Part shown: piece by piece, positions 24,039 to 34,203 of the stretch
How positions within the stretch are numbered: position 1 is the stretch's first letter
Layout of the letters: each line of letters opens with the position of its first letter
Position numbers and translations under genes: made by a program
Notes under the pieces: generated by a model
Told to the model about the DNA's origin: nothing
The model's database searches: none
What the model saw: the letters and a program-made list of their open reading frames with translations, nothing else
Source: Macquaria australasica
Taxonomy: Eukaryota > Chordata > Actinopteri > Centrarchiformes > Percichthyidae
Reading direction: 5' to 3'
NCBI GenBank assembly: GCA_005408345.1
Contig: SEMN01000926.1
Coordinates: 86,021 to 150,020, forward strand
Length of the DNA stretch: 64,000 bases

Positions 24039-24182
24039 TATACACTGTGTACTACATGCATAAAGCACGGCATGTCTGGCACAGTAGACCTGACTCAATA
24101 TTATATTCATTAAAATCTTTAAAACGTGAACTTATGTGTTACTGTACCATACATATTTTAGTCTTTCTGTTAGGTGCTCATA

Positions 24183-24250
24183 AGCAATTGTGAGGCTCAT
24201 GAGTGCTTTACAAGCATATTAAGTATTTCAATTTGTATTTCAACTTCACT
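24183..24250 (+). repeat. Direct repeat, unit 1 (paired with 24708-24775)
   Basis: gcaattgtgaggctcatg.. tttacaagca.. ttaagtatttcaat is repeated 525 bases downstream with roughly 80% identity. The dispersed repeat G copy lies between the two units. The pair is outside the Tc1 element. Confidence 0.75.
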
Positions 24251-24419
24251 TCAGTACATCAATACAATTTTTTTGTGAATTCACTATATTGGCAAAGGTT
24301 CAAAGAAATGGTTGGACATCATCTAGTTTGCTCAGAATTGTTGCTCATTTGTAATACTTTTGAAAGGCACTGGCAAACACAGTGGCGACAGATCACAAAA
24401 TGCTTACGCGGGTCTTTTT

Positions 24420-24707
24420 ATTATTATGTTTTGGGCATTTTATGTCTTTATCAGATAGCTGACAGTATAGACATGACAGGAAATGGGGGGAGAGAGATGG
24501 GGCATGACATGCAAGAAAGGTCTCCAGTCAGAAGGCAACTGGTTCATGGTCGGTACCTTAATCCCTAGGCCACCACAAAGACATATATGGGTCATCTTTA
24601 GGGCAATGACGAACAATCTCTTTTGTCGTTTAGTTTGGAGGATTTGAATTGTTGGAAGAGTAAGTGCAGCACACATTGGTTGCCTTGCAGTAGTAGGCTT
24701 GTAGTAC
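24420..24707 (+). repeat. Dispersed repeat family G, copy 2
   Basis: Aligns with copy 1 at 19.9-20.1 kb over ~190 bases and extends further left through tatgtctttatcagatagct and gacaggaaatggggggag. That extension resembles a fish repeat I associate with 'gggggaatgacatgcag' sequences. No coding capacity. Confidence 0.65.
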
Positions 24708-24775
24708 GCAATTGTGAGGCTCATGGATACTTTACAAGCACTTTAAGTATTTCAATATGTAGTTAAAACGGCAAC
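24708..24775 (+). repeat. Direct repeat, unit 2
   Basis: Second unit of the 68-bp direct repeat described at 24183. It starts immediately after the end of repeat G copy 2. Confidence 0.75.
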
Positions 24776-27435
24776 TTCATTGCAGTGAAAATGTTTCTAT
24801 ATGGGTAAAAACTTCATGCACCCTTTACACACATACAGAGGAAAAATTAGAGAAACTAGAAAGCTCCTCGTCAGTGTGTACTTTTCTGGCTAGCTCCAGC
24901 TAGTGTCTATACAGTCGGTACATTGGCTGTTGGGGGCAAATAAACACAGATGGCAAAAACAGTCCACCGGTAAAATTTGTTAATAATTCGACCAAAATCT
25001 TTGTTTGGTCTGAACACACCTTTAGTGTATGAACTATTCAAAAAGAATGGCAGCGCCTATACTGATGTTTCCTAATGAAATGTACAAGGCAGCTGAAAGG
25101 ACAAGACTCTCACTAACAAAACAGAATTTGTCCAAAAGTGAATATTGTACATACAACACAAGTAGCTAGCAAGCTAACTGGCTAGGTAGCACTTTTCATT
25201 CTCAGTATGAGAAATTTTCTTTTCGCTGGTTATGTGTGGTCTATTATGTCTCCTGTGGCAGGCTATCCTACCACAACTCTTTTGATAAAAAAAACAGGTC
25301 ACAGTTGAATTACAGTCAACAAGCATCATTTTGTGATGTTTGAGGCTGTGCCTCGTGGGCTCTTGGATGGGCTTGGGAACATAATTAAATGAATCTGTCT
25401 TTCTGAACTTCAGCCATTTGAGATCACCACCAGCTGTAATGCAAACCGTTCTGGCTGTTATAATTTCTTCATTTTAAAGAACTTCACGTTAGGCTATTTT
25501 GTAGAAGATCATGTCAATAGTGGGACACTTAGTGGACACTTTAAAGGCTTGGATTTTATACTTATGAACAGTGTTAACTGAAGTGTAAGAAGGCCTTTTC
25601 AGAGAAACTAGTAAGTGGACCTTGAGTTAAGATTGTTTTTGTCTCTGCATATAGCACATTAAATGACACAACACTATACTGAATGCATTGTCCTAGTGTG
25701 TCCTAGAACTTCTCTTGCCTCCAATCTTCTTGTACTTCTTCTTAATGCTGTTTACAACAGTCACAGAAACCATGTCCTTTGCAGCATACATACTGTACAT
25801 GAGTAGATAGGTCCACACATCACACCAGCGACAGAGGACTAACTGGCTGCTTGTAACGGTACAGTATATCCTTCAGAAGGTATAATCACAGCCATACGTC
25901 TGTACGTGTGCGTCCTGAGGAGGTAGTGGCCAGGGTTGGTTAGTCACACTTAGCATGATTAGGAGCAGCTTTCAGACATTTTCCCAGTGTGCCTCAGTGT
26001 GGATATAATAACACCCAAAGGAACCGTCTCAGTTTGGACACCTCTCTGAGCCTGTCAGACATGTGCAGGTCTCTGTATTTGTGGATGTGAGCTAACTTCA
26101 AAACACATCCCTCTTCAGCATTTAAAGGGCCATACCACAGATTTTGTTTCTTGCCCATTAACTACATCATTTTTTGTTACTGCTGAATTTTCTCTTTTCC
26201 CCCTATGTGGCAATTGTAGAACACTGTACCAGCTGGTTTACCTTTTGTTTCTTCCAAACAATCCTACAAACTGCAAGTCCTGTATGTAAAAGGATTTTTC
26301 TAAAGAAAGACTTATAGTACAGTACGAGATAATGAGTGTGTACAGCATTCCTTTTCTGCAGTGTGGGCATGTGTGTGTGAACTGTTTCATGTGTGCACAT
26401 CTTTGTACTTGGGCCTGTGTGTGACCATGTGTGTGTGAATTAATGAAACGAGTTGTGCTGTAGTGTCTTCATAACACCTGATACTCAGAATGGGTCCCAA
26501 GGCTCCCAGCTCCATGCTCCACATGAAACACCCAGCTCCCCTGCATGTCTACCACACTGAAGAAGTTCCCTTTATGTAGCATAATGAATAATGCACATCG
26601 AGAAAGAGAAAAAAACCCCTCCATAGCTCCTGTATGTATAATGAAGGTAATGTGTTTGTGCAGTTTGTCTGATTAGGTGAAAGCCTGTCATATATCTTGT
26701 CCCTTAAGGGTGCAGAGGCTGCTCACTTTGATTTCCCTGTACCTGCAAATGATGCAGAAATGATTTTGCAATTGATCCCAGGGTGACTAATGTACGATCA
26801 ATTGTTGTCATACCGTTGTCGAGCCCCTCCAACCTCTGATGGATGACACTGTCGATATCTGTATTGCCATTCAGGTCTATTGACCTTTCTCGGAGGCATG
26901 TTAGCACCGCTTGGCCCTGTCATTATGGCTGTGATCCAGATGCCAGGGGTCGGCATCGGGGGAGCCTCCATCTATTACATGGAGCCGAGAGCTGCTAAAC
27001 TGAGCAGGAAGAGAGATAAAAGAGGAAGCAGATGAGAGACAAACACACAGGAACAGAGATAAACACAGAATGTACTGTACAGATACAGTTGTACAGTAGA
27101 GCATGTTTTAAGGCTGATATGTGATTTTTTTTTTACCTGGCCTTAAAAAAAGAGGTGGGCCTTAGGTGGACGGCTTCCATTTAAAAAAAAAAAAAAAGGA
27201 GAAAAACCCTACAGCAACTGGACTGGAGCCTGAACAGAGCCTGAGGAAATAGGACTCAGCTCAGCGTTTGCTGATGAGCAGCCATTGGTTTGTTTTAAGC
27301 CAGCGTGTATTGCTTGATCTGTTTCCACATCCAGCTCCAAACCACCTGGGAAAACATCTGACCAAGGACCAGTTGGCTCTTAACTGGTACAGTCTAAAGA
27401 TCCATCGTCCAATTCACTTCAATATTACAGGAGTC
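24776..27435. other. Unannotated mostly unique sequence
   Basis: No supported gene. The 26.7-27.0 kb part is repeat-poor and contains the weak minus-strand exon candidate listed separately. A 15-base A run lies at 27183-27197. Confidence 0.4.
26743..26910 (-). other. Weak exon candidate
   Basis: The minus-strand frame reads ERSIDLNGNTDIDSVIHQRL then EGLDNGMTTIDRTLVTLGSI and ends ..HHLQ at a ttgcag|gtacag junction, a plausible donor. No good acceptor with a pyrimidine tract is visible upstream, the frame is only ~55 codons, and I recognise no family. Chance or conserved non-coding DNA is at least as likely. Confidence 0.12.
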
Positions 27436-27560
27436 TTAAGGAAATAGTTCAACATTTTGGGAAATACACTTGTTCTTCTTCTTCCAGCATTAAAGGGTCA
27501 ATATCAAAGTTCAGAAATGCACCTACCAACACCTCTAAAACTCACTAATTAACACATTGT
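27436..27560 (+). repeat. TTAA-associated repeat family A, plus copy
   Basis: Starts ttaaggaaatagttcaacat then tttgggaaatacactt and ends with 'acctctaaaactcactaattaacac'. Minus copies sharing the 'atagttcaacattttggg' end occur at 32.8, 53.7 and 61.2 kb. I recognise it as an abundant percomorph repeat. The middle third is missing compared with the others. Confidence 0.6.
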
Positions 27561-27575
27561 AAATTGGCTTATTAA

Positions 27576-27997
27576 AAGGAAACTCTGGTATTTTTAAACC
27601 TGGGCCCTATTTTTATACATTTTGGGGTCTAAATGACTAATACTTACAAGAAGTTCTAGAATTGGTCCAGTAGATCACCTCCACTGGCATCCGTAAACGG
27701 GCTGCAATGGCTGCAAAGTAATCCTTGCAGGCAGTTGCGCCCATGAAAAGTCTGTCCAGTAAAAGTGCTTGTTTTTGCTACTGACAGGGGCAGACCGTTA
27801 TTCTAAGTGTCTGACAACATTGTGGAAAGGATCCCTACAGAGACAAACCTTTTAGTTAAACTCTTCTCGCCAACGCTGACTCACATTTCCACTGTCGTCT
27901 CAACTCAACCTCTCGTGAGATTTCAGAGCGAGACTTTTCCTTGAGCAAGACTTTCTGTTTCTGCTGCATGCTGTCGTAGTTTGAAGACCTTTACCTT
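27576..27997 (+). mobile_element. TTAA-flanked MITE-like repeat
   Basis: A 422-bp non-coding segment is bounded by TTAA at 27572-27575 and 27998-28001. Its ends are AAGGAAA and TTTACCTT, a short imperfect inverted repeat. The body ('ctctggtatttttaaacctg', 'gcaatggctgcaaagtaatc', 'cctctcgtgagatttcagag') matches a repeat I know from percomorph genomes. TTAA duplication is the hallmark of piggyBac-type insertion. Assignment is inferred from the ends only. Confidence 0.45.
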
Positions 27998-28001
27998 TTA
28001 A

Positions 28002-28999
28002 TTACATTTTTTGTCAGGGTGAAATCAGCATTTATTCCATGGGACTTGAGTACAGTATGTGAATACACAACACGTATTGGTTGTAATATCCTTTTTGAAA
28101 ATGACAATTTGACCCGTGATTGATAATCTGAAAATAGGTTTTCACATGGGAAACAATTGTGTAATTGCACATCCACATTTGGGAGGGGGGAAAAATGGTG
28201 TCGCATGTAAAACAAGATCGTATTGATCATACCATTATGCTCCATGTATTACTGTGACATTAGTCTTTAGCAGCTGCTGCAACACAGAAAGTCTGAGCCA
28301 AGCTGACGCTGGAGTAAAAAAAAATTAAAAAATGACTGAGTACTCCTCACTGTGTGCTGCGGTAGCACATGTGAATGGCTCCATCAAATTGTAATTTCTA
28401 CTTGTTGTTTTTCATGTCTTCTATTTTTATTCCGCTCATGCTCAGTGGCTGTGCTGTTATCAGGCTCCTATCTGCTACGGCAGCAGGAGCTACATTTCTA
28501 AATTAAGCCTCATGAATTATTCTTGTACTGCATTACCTCTTGTTCCTCACTGCAATGAAGGAAGAAAGTTTTCTTAAAGGGGATTGTTTAGAAGTTGTAA
28601 GACTACAGATGCATCTGTAGAAGACACAGTAACTACTGTGTGAATAACACCAGCCTGTAGAAAGGTATGTTGCAGTATAAACACCTCACACAGTATTCCC
28701 AGAAGAATCCCTCTTCCTCCTCTGTATGAAGGCCTCCTTCAGTACACTTTCCACCTCCATTCCCTTTAACATTTAGAATCATTAGAGCAACACTGTTGTC
28801 TACGTGTATCATTATGAAGATGCAGTGTGTTCTTATTAAGTCTAAATCTGGAGCCAGGTATCTGGACAACTACTTAAAGGTATTAGCAGGACTGTGATAA
28901 TTCCACTGACTGTCTGCCAGTTGGATAATTCAGTAAATTTAGGGAGCAATACTCCAAACTGATAAACAAGGACCAGGAACAGATGACCTGGCTCATCTC
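28002..28999. other. Unannotated, repeat-poor sequence
   Basis: No gene seen. The 28.38-28.56 kb part, around gtgctgttatcaggctccta and ttaagcctcatgaattatt, is free of recognisable repeats and looks like the kind of sequence found in conserved non-coding elements. This is an impression only. Confidence 0.3.
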
Positions 29000-29989
29000 T
29001 GCAAAAAGGCACTCACTACTTTCTGCAGAGATTAGGAATTATTTCATTATAATGGTACAGTATGTTCTTAGGCTAGAGAGGCTGTTTACTTTTATTGTAA
29101 TAATTATTAATAGCTCCTTAGCAAAATGCATCTTTCCATCGATTTTTAAACATGCTGTGGTCCAACCTCTTTTAAAGAACCCTAACCTTGATCCTTCTGT
29201 TCTTAATAATTTCAGGCCAATTTCTAAACTTCCATTTTTAGTTTAGAAAAGGTGGTTTGTCATAATAACATCTTTGAGAAATTTCAGTCCGGTTTTTACA
29301 TAGCACAGAAACTACACTCATTAAGATAACAAATGACCTCCTTTTAGCAACAGATAGGGGGGTGAGCACAATTTTAATTCTTTTAGACCTAAGTGCAGCT
29401 TTTGACACAGTAGATCATGCCATGTTCTTTTAGAAAGAACCCACTCGGTCACCATAGGTAATTACTCTTCTACAACTCACATTACCTGTGGTGTTCTGCA
29501 AGGTTCAATTTTAGGTCCACCTTTATTCTATATCTACATGCTTCCACTTGGTCAAATCATCCAACTCCATAACGTCTCTTTTCATTGCTACGCAGACAAC
29601 ACACATATATACCTTCCCCTGAGACCCAGTGACTCAAAAAGCCTAGCTGCTGTTTTAGATTGTCTCAATGATGTCAACTGTTGGATGGCACAACATTTTC
29701 TTCAACTCAACAACTCAAAATCAGAAATTAGTCTCATTCAGAATGGCTTTGGTCCATTATCTGCTAATGTGAAGCCCACTGCCAGAAATTTGGGAGAACT
29801 ATTTGATTCAGATCTAAGCTTTGCTCTACAGATCCAAAAAGTTGTCCAGTCCTGCTTCCATCAAATAAGAATCATCTCCAGAATCAAACCAATGCTTTCA
29901 CATTCTTTACTGTTTGGCTCTCTGTTCTTATATTGTTTTCTGAGTATCCTGCTTTTGTAAACTCTTTTAAGGGTGCTATATAAATAAAG
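29000..29989 (+). pseudogene. L2-clade LINE, broken copy
   Basis: Fragments in order: IFKHAVVQPLLKNPNLDPSV with NNFRPISKLPF (29140-29245), DLSAAFDTVDHA with the first catalytic aspartate (~29388), CGVLQGSILGP in another frame where GVPQGS is usual (~29490), then FHCYADNTHIYL (~29578) where YADDT is usual. Residues up to SRIKPMLSH follow, after which the C-terminus is deleted and the sequence jumps to the 3' tail 'gtgctatataaataaagtta' plus (TTA)n. Two frameshifts, at least one internal deletion and loss of the second aspartate make it inactive. Confidence 0.85.
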
Positions 29990-30015
29990 TTATTATTATT
30001 ATTATTATTATTATT
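29990..30015 (+). repeat. (ATT)n tail of the L2-like copy
   Basis: Nine ATT-type units directly after the AATAAAG of the LINE 3' end, the microsatellite tail usual for this group. Confidence 0.85.
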
Positions 30016-30429
30016 AGTATTACTTATTAACTGAGAGCTGCACAGCATTGCCATGACTGTACTACAAGTACGTAAGATGCAAAATACAAACTTTGCTCTG
30101 TGATTGCCTTTCCTTTTATGGTCTCTATTAATTCATGCTTTTATCCAGAACAAAAGCTTTCCATGGATTTGTTGTATGTCTATCTGTCTGTCTGTTTACT
30201 TTCTTCTTCCATCTGATTACAGGAGTTTACTTTATCTGTCTAATCAATGTTAACAGTTTAAGGTAACACTTGATTTATGAGACTTTTAGAAGTCTATCTA
30301 AAAGCTTAAAAATGCCTTAATCATTTCTAAGTGTATGCACCCCTTAATATTAACCAATAGCCCCCTAAATTGCTAAATTTATGCAATTGTATCTTAATTT
30401 AAAAACAGAAAAATAATTCTGTTTCATCA

Positions 30430-30625
30430 ACTTGGATCTTAATTTCCTACTTTGGGCCATCATTTCTATTAGTAGTAGTAACACTGAACTCACCAGTTCA
30501 GTAGCTGAGATCTGGGAATGTGGCAACAGCGCTAAAAAAAGTGCAATGAGGCAAGAAACTCACAGTTTACAGATGACTTCCTGGTTTGAATTTGACCTAC
30601 TGTACTAGCTGTAATTTTGCACAGT
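30430..30625 (+). repeat. Dispersed repeat family D, copy 1
   Basis: Shares with 46540-46735 the runs gggccatcatttctattagt / tggccatcattcctattagt, 'agtagtaacactgaact' and 'gacttcctggtttgaatttgacctac'. Order and orientation are the same. Non-coding. I recognise the consensus as a common fish repeat. Confidence 0.65.
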
Positions 30626-30659
30626 TTTCCTGTGCAGTGAGGCATCAGGCCCCCAGAAA

Positions 30660-30985
30660 CAGTGGCGATCCTAGACTCTGGGGTGCCTCAGGCAAAGAAG
30701 CCCATCGAGCAGTCAGTCAATTCAGTTAAAAAATTCATTCAGTCAGTTGTGCTTGATCGAACGTCATAACTTACAGAGTCAGTGTCAGTAAGTTAGGTCT
30801 CCTGATCCTCTCACCACTCCTTGAAGGGGCCCCACTTAGGGGTTTTATGAGGCAGTGGTAGTGCACTGTATAGTGCCTTTATGGGAGGTTTAAGGTTTTT
30901 TTAGTCATTGCAAAATGTGCAAGTATGAGTGGCCATTGGGAGCCCCAAACATTTGCCTGATTTGCCTCTCCTGACCATAGACTGG
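30660..30985 (+). repeat. Possible DNA-element relic (cagtggcgatcctag end)
   Basis: The left boundary cagtggcgatcctagactct and the 'gggagccccaaacatttgcc' near 30938 resemble the two ends of a fish element I associate with CAGTGG-starting inverted repeats. The right terminal repeat itself is not visible, so borders are approximate. Confidence 0.3.
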
Positions 30986-31007
30986 ACATAAGATAGATGA
31001 CATGACA

Positions 31008-31290
31008 GCTCCCCAAAAGTGAAGCCAAAACATCTGGATCGTCCCCTGGTGGCTGGCTGCAGTATAGGTCATAAACCCCACCCCCTCCATGTTAGCGGAT
31101 GGGACAAAACTGAAAAATCAAAGTACACGTCAAATAAAATGTTCCAAAAGATGGTTTCTGTCATTTTAGGTAGTTCTTATCACGTTGATGTTTGTTCATT
31201 GTGTGTTAATTTTTCTGATAAGTTTGGTTTTAATTAGTTATTTGATGCTATAAAACGGGGGTGTGATGTCATAGTGACCACAGTCGGTAT
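31008..31290 (+). repeat. Dispersed fish repeat ('aagtgaagccaaaacatctg')
   Basis: Contains aagtgaagccaaaacatctg, ctggctgcagtataggtcat, 'ttcttatcacgttgatg' and 'tatttgatgctataaaacgg' in that order, a series I recognise from percomorph repeats. The ORFs across it (30905-31090 minus, 31019-31237 plus) are incidental. Confidence 0.5.
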
Positions 31291-32209
31291 TGCAGAACAC
31301 TGGCCCAAAAGGCATTTTTCCCATACACAATCATTACAAAAGGAACAGCTGTAAAATGAAGAATACATTTTTCTGAGCGTCACAAACACCTTGAAATGAC
31401 TTGTATGATCAGAGTTTGACCCATTCAGTCCTGTCACATTTGCAAGTTATTTTCAGAGTTAGTTTCAAAGAGCCATGTCTGTTAATTAGTTCATGCCAAG
31501 GATAGAGATGAAAGAACTGTAAGGCTATGTTCAGATACACAACTGCGAGGTACACAGTGGTCTCAAGCCAAATGCCAAAGCAAAGTGCTCCGGTCGTCTA
31601 GATCATCTGCAATTAGACTTAATTTCTGCTGCAAAGCAAAGTGATGTCATTCAGTAACGTAATGCTTTGGACAATCAATGGACCTGTGTCCAATAGAAAA
31701 TTAATTTAGGTCGACATGTCCTTGCAAGGCAATTGTTTTGCTCTTTCCAATAACATTTTCGGTTCATACTTCATTTTATTCCTAATATTAAGAGTTGAAG
31801 GGGGATTTGATGTTTGAAGTTAAGGATTCTGTTCCCTTGATTCTTCAGACTGTACCATGATCTTTCTGTGTTTACTGCGAGGTGTAAATAGCTCATGAAA
31901 GGAAGGAAGATTATCTTCTTTTCGCCCATTTCCGATCCTTTCTTCCACACAGACAGAACTGTACAGCCTTTTCTGAAAGCAAAAGTTTCAAGACTGAGGT
32001 TTCCAGTAAGCAGGAGCAGAACTTGCTGAATGTGTGTGTGCTTCCGCTGTCCCTCTTGATTAAACTGTTACAGTAATGTGTGTGTGACAGCAGGGAACCC
32101 CGGGGGAGATAAGACTGCTGGAGCCAAACAAGAAGTAGCTCTCCTCCCACTTGAAGCTGCAGCATCTCTTATCTCCCACTGCTTCAACCTGTTATTGACA
32201 CACCAGACA
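31291..32209. other. Unannotated sequence
   Basis: No supported gene or nameable repeat. Short opposite-strand ORFs only. Confidence 0.4.
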
Positions 32210-32210
32210 A

Positions 32211-32254
32211 CCCCCCACCCCCACCCCTAACCCCCCACCCCCACCCCTAACCCC
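32211..32254 (-). repeat. Two exact 20-bp C-rich units; quadruplex-forming potential on minus strand
   Basis: The unit ccccccacccccacccctaa occurs at 32211-32230 and again, without a mismatch, at 32231-32250, followed by CCCC. The minus strand therefore carries at least seven closely spaced runs of four to six G, with one-base and three-base spacers. This fits a G-quadruplex motif. Confidence 0.9.
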
Positions 32255-32799
32255 GGAGGACTTCTTACACACAGGAAGCTGTGAGAAAAATATTCATATT
32301 CCAACTGAAGTTGGACTGTAAGGGTACATTGTGGCAACAAAACAAAACAAAAAACTGTCTCCTTCAGTGTGTGCAGTACAGTTTGTCTCTCAGGGACAAG
32401 ATGCCAAATATATATAGTATCTACCAGTTATCCAAAAAGTATGTACAGAATACAATCAAGCTCCATCATATCCATCATACCAAGGGTGGATGACACTTTG
32501 GTTGAGAACTGATTTTTAACCAAGAAGGATAGGCCTTTTTGTAAGTAAACCCAACCACATATTAGGCTCCTTCAAATATTAAAATGTGCTTCCTGCGTTC
32601 TACTTTACCTGGCAGGTGCTAACACCTTATTACCACTGCTAATGGAGGAGGACAGAGGGGGTAATGTTCGCCACTTGGTGGTGTGTGTTTTCTTACAGAA
32701 AGGCATTTAAGTTCCAAACAGAATCATGTAACACTGCAAAAAATAATCATGAACCTTTGAAAAGAAATGCAGCAAACGGGGACATGACAGTGGCTAACC
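32255..32799. other. Unannotated sequence
   Basis: I see no gene. A short plus ORF (32281-32493) has no recognisable feature. Confidence 0.4.
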
Positions 32800-32912
32800 T
32801 TCACCTGGCGGTAGCTTCATATTTATAGTGGTATCGATATTCTCATCTAACTCTTGGCAAGAACACTAATAAGCACATTTCCCAAAATGTTGAACTATTC
32901 CTTTAAACAAAA
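32800..32912 (-). repeat. TTAA-associated repeat family A, minus copy
   Basis: Ends cccaaaatgttgaactattc then CTTTAA, the reverse complement of the start at 27.44 kb. It retains the 'tctcatctaactcttggcaag' section that the 27.4 kb copy lacks. Confidence 0.6.
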
Positions 32913-33316
32913 TTAAAGTTTCTGTATCTCTTAGCAGACATATGAAGAGGGGACATTTGGGTTATTGGCACCATCAAACAATGCAGAGGCATTGGAGAGA
33001 TAGTTTTTCCAATTCTTGACCATGTGTTGTTGTGATAACTGGCTTATTTCCTGTGCAATAACCCTGTGACACAAACATTCACTGTACCTGTAAATGATAT
33101 ATTCTCATTGTTGAAATATGCAGTTTTTAAACATATAAATATCATCACTCAAACACAAATCTATGCACGCTGTGCATACTGTATATACTGTCATATCTAC
33201 CAGTCTCATGTATACACAGCAACCTGTTACATTAATCATATTTATTTCAGCACCCTTTGTACTCTGCACCATTGCACTATTGTCTTACTGTCAACAAATG
33301 TTATTGTTGCTGTTGT
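32913..33316. other. Unannotated, possibly LINE 3' UTR
   Basis: The 33.17-33.31 kb part (actctgcaccattgcactat, 'tgtcttactgtcaac') resembles the 3' UTR style of fish LINEs. No ORF or tail proves it. Confidence 0.25.
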
Positions 33317-33317
33317 C

Positions 33318-33349
<32 letters not shown>

Positions 33350-33388
33350 CTTTTTTATATATATATTTATATTTATATCTGTAGATAG
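33318..33388. repeat. (TA)n microsatellite and AT-rich extension
   Basis: An almost pure TA run to 33350 (one G interruption at 33341) followed by imperfect TATATT units. It abuts the left end of the TTAA-flanked element. Confidence 0.9.
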
Positions 33389-33396
33389 TAGTTTAA

Positions 33397-34199
33397 AGCT
33401 GGGGTAGGCAGAATCTGTGCAACCTAGGCAAAACCTTCCGCCTCTCTCTCTGCTGCCTCGTATCACTCCGCTAAGCCCCTCCCACCAAACCCACAACTTC
33501 GACATGCAGCTGAAGGAGTCGGTTCCCCAGTGAAACCGTATCCCTCGTAGGGTTCGCTCTCCACGGCGTGAGCCTCACCGAGACCGCGGTCCCTCCCGCC
33601 GTGACTTGTTTTCTCAAAGACGCCCCTCCAGCGCTTCGTGGCCACAGAGCAGAGCGCCCCAGGCTTCAGAGGCAGCTGCAATGCCGTCCAGCAGCGGGAA
33701 GAGAGGCTAGTACACCTCACACACACCACTGTCCCCCGTCAAAAGTTATTCCCTACTGTTTGTCATCATGCCTCTTTGCCACCCGTCGTTACGAGCGCCA
33801 TGGCATCGAACATAATGAGCCTGAAGCTCCATGTGGAGCCGGGACGTGTTGTTTTGTACTATACACCGCTGTAGGCAAAGGAGGTGTTGGAAATTTATCA
33901 CACGTTTCAGGATTTTCAGCAGGATTTTCCTCCACTGAATCAGGTTTTCACCGTCTGAAGGGACGTGTACACACATCTGCTCTTGTAGCTTAGCCAATAC
34001 GAACACACGTCTCTCTGAAATAACCTGTGATAGGCTAAAGTCTACCGTCACGGGATAGATTTTCTGAAGCCTGAAAACAGAGGCAAGAGGGGGGGCTGAA
34101 ATGGAGGTCTGCTCTCAGACCACTTGAATTACAATATGCTGCACGGTTAATATGGCATTTTTGCCCAATGACGCCAAAAGAAAACTACCTACCCCAGCT
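33397..34199. mobile_element. piggyBac-like MITE with TTAA duplication
   Basis: An 803-bp segment begins agctggggtaggcag and ends ctacctaccccagct, a 15-bp inverted repeat with one mismatch. TTAA lies immediately outside at 33393-33396 and 34200-34203, the piggyBac signature. The subterminal parts also look familiar from a widespread percomorph repeat. The 141-codon ORF at 33568-33993 and the overlapping ORFs inside it show no transposase similarity, so it depends on a partner for movement. Confidence 0.8.
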
Positions 34200-34203
34200 T
34201 TAA

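Noticed and set aside
33568..33993. 141-codon plus ORF
   Set aside because: It lies wholly within the TTAA-flanked MITE, overlaps other ORFs on both strands, and shows no transposase or other domain.
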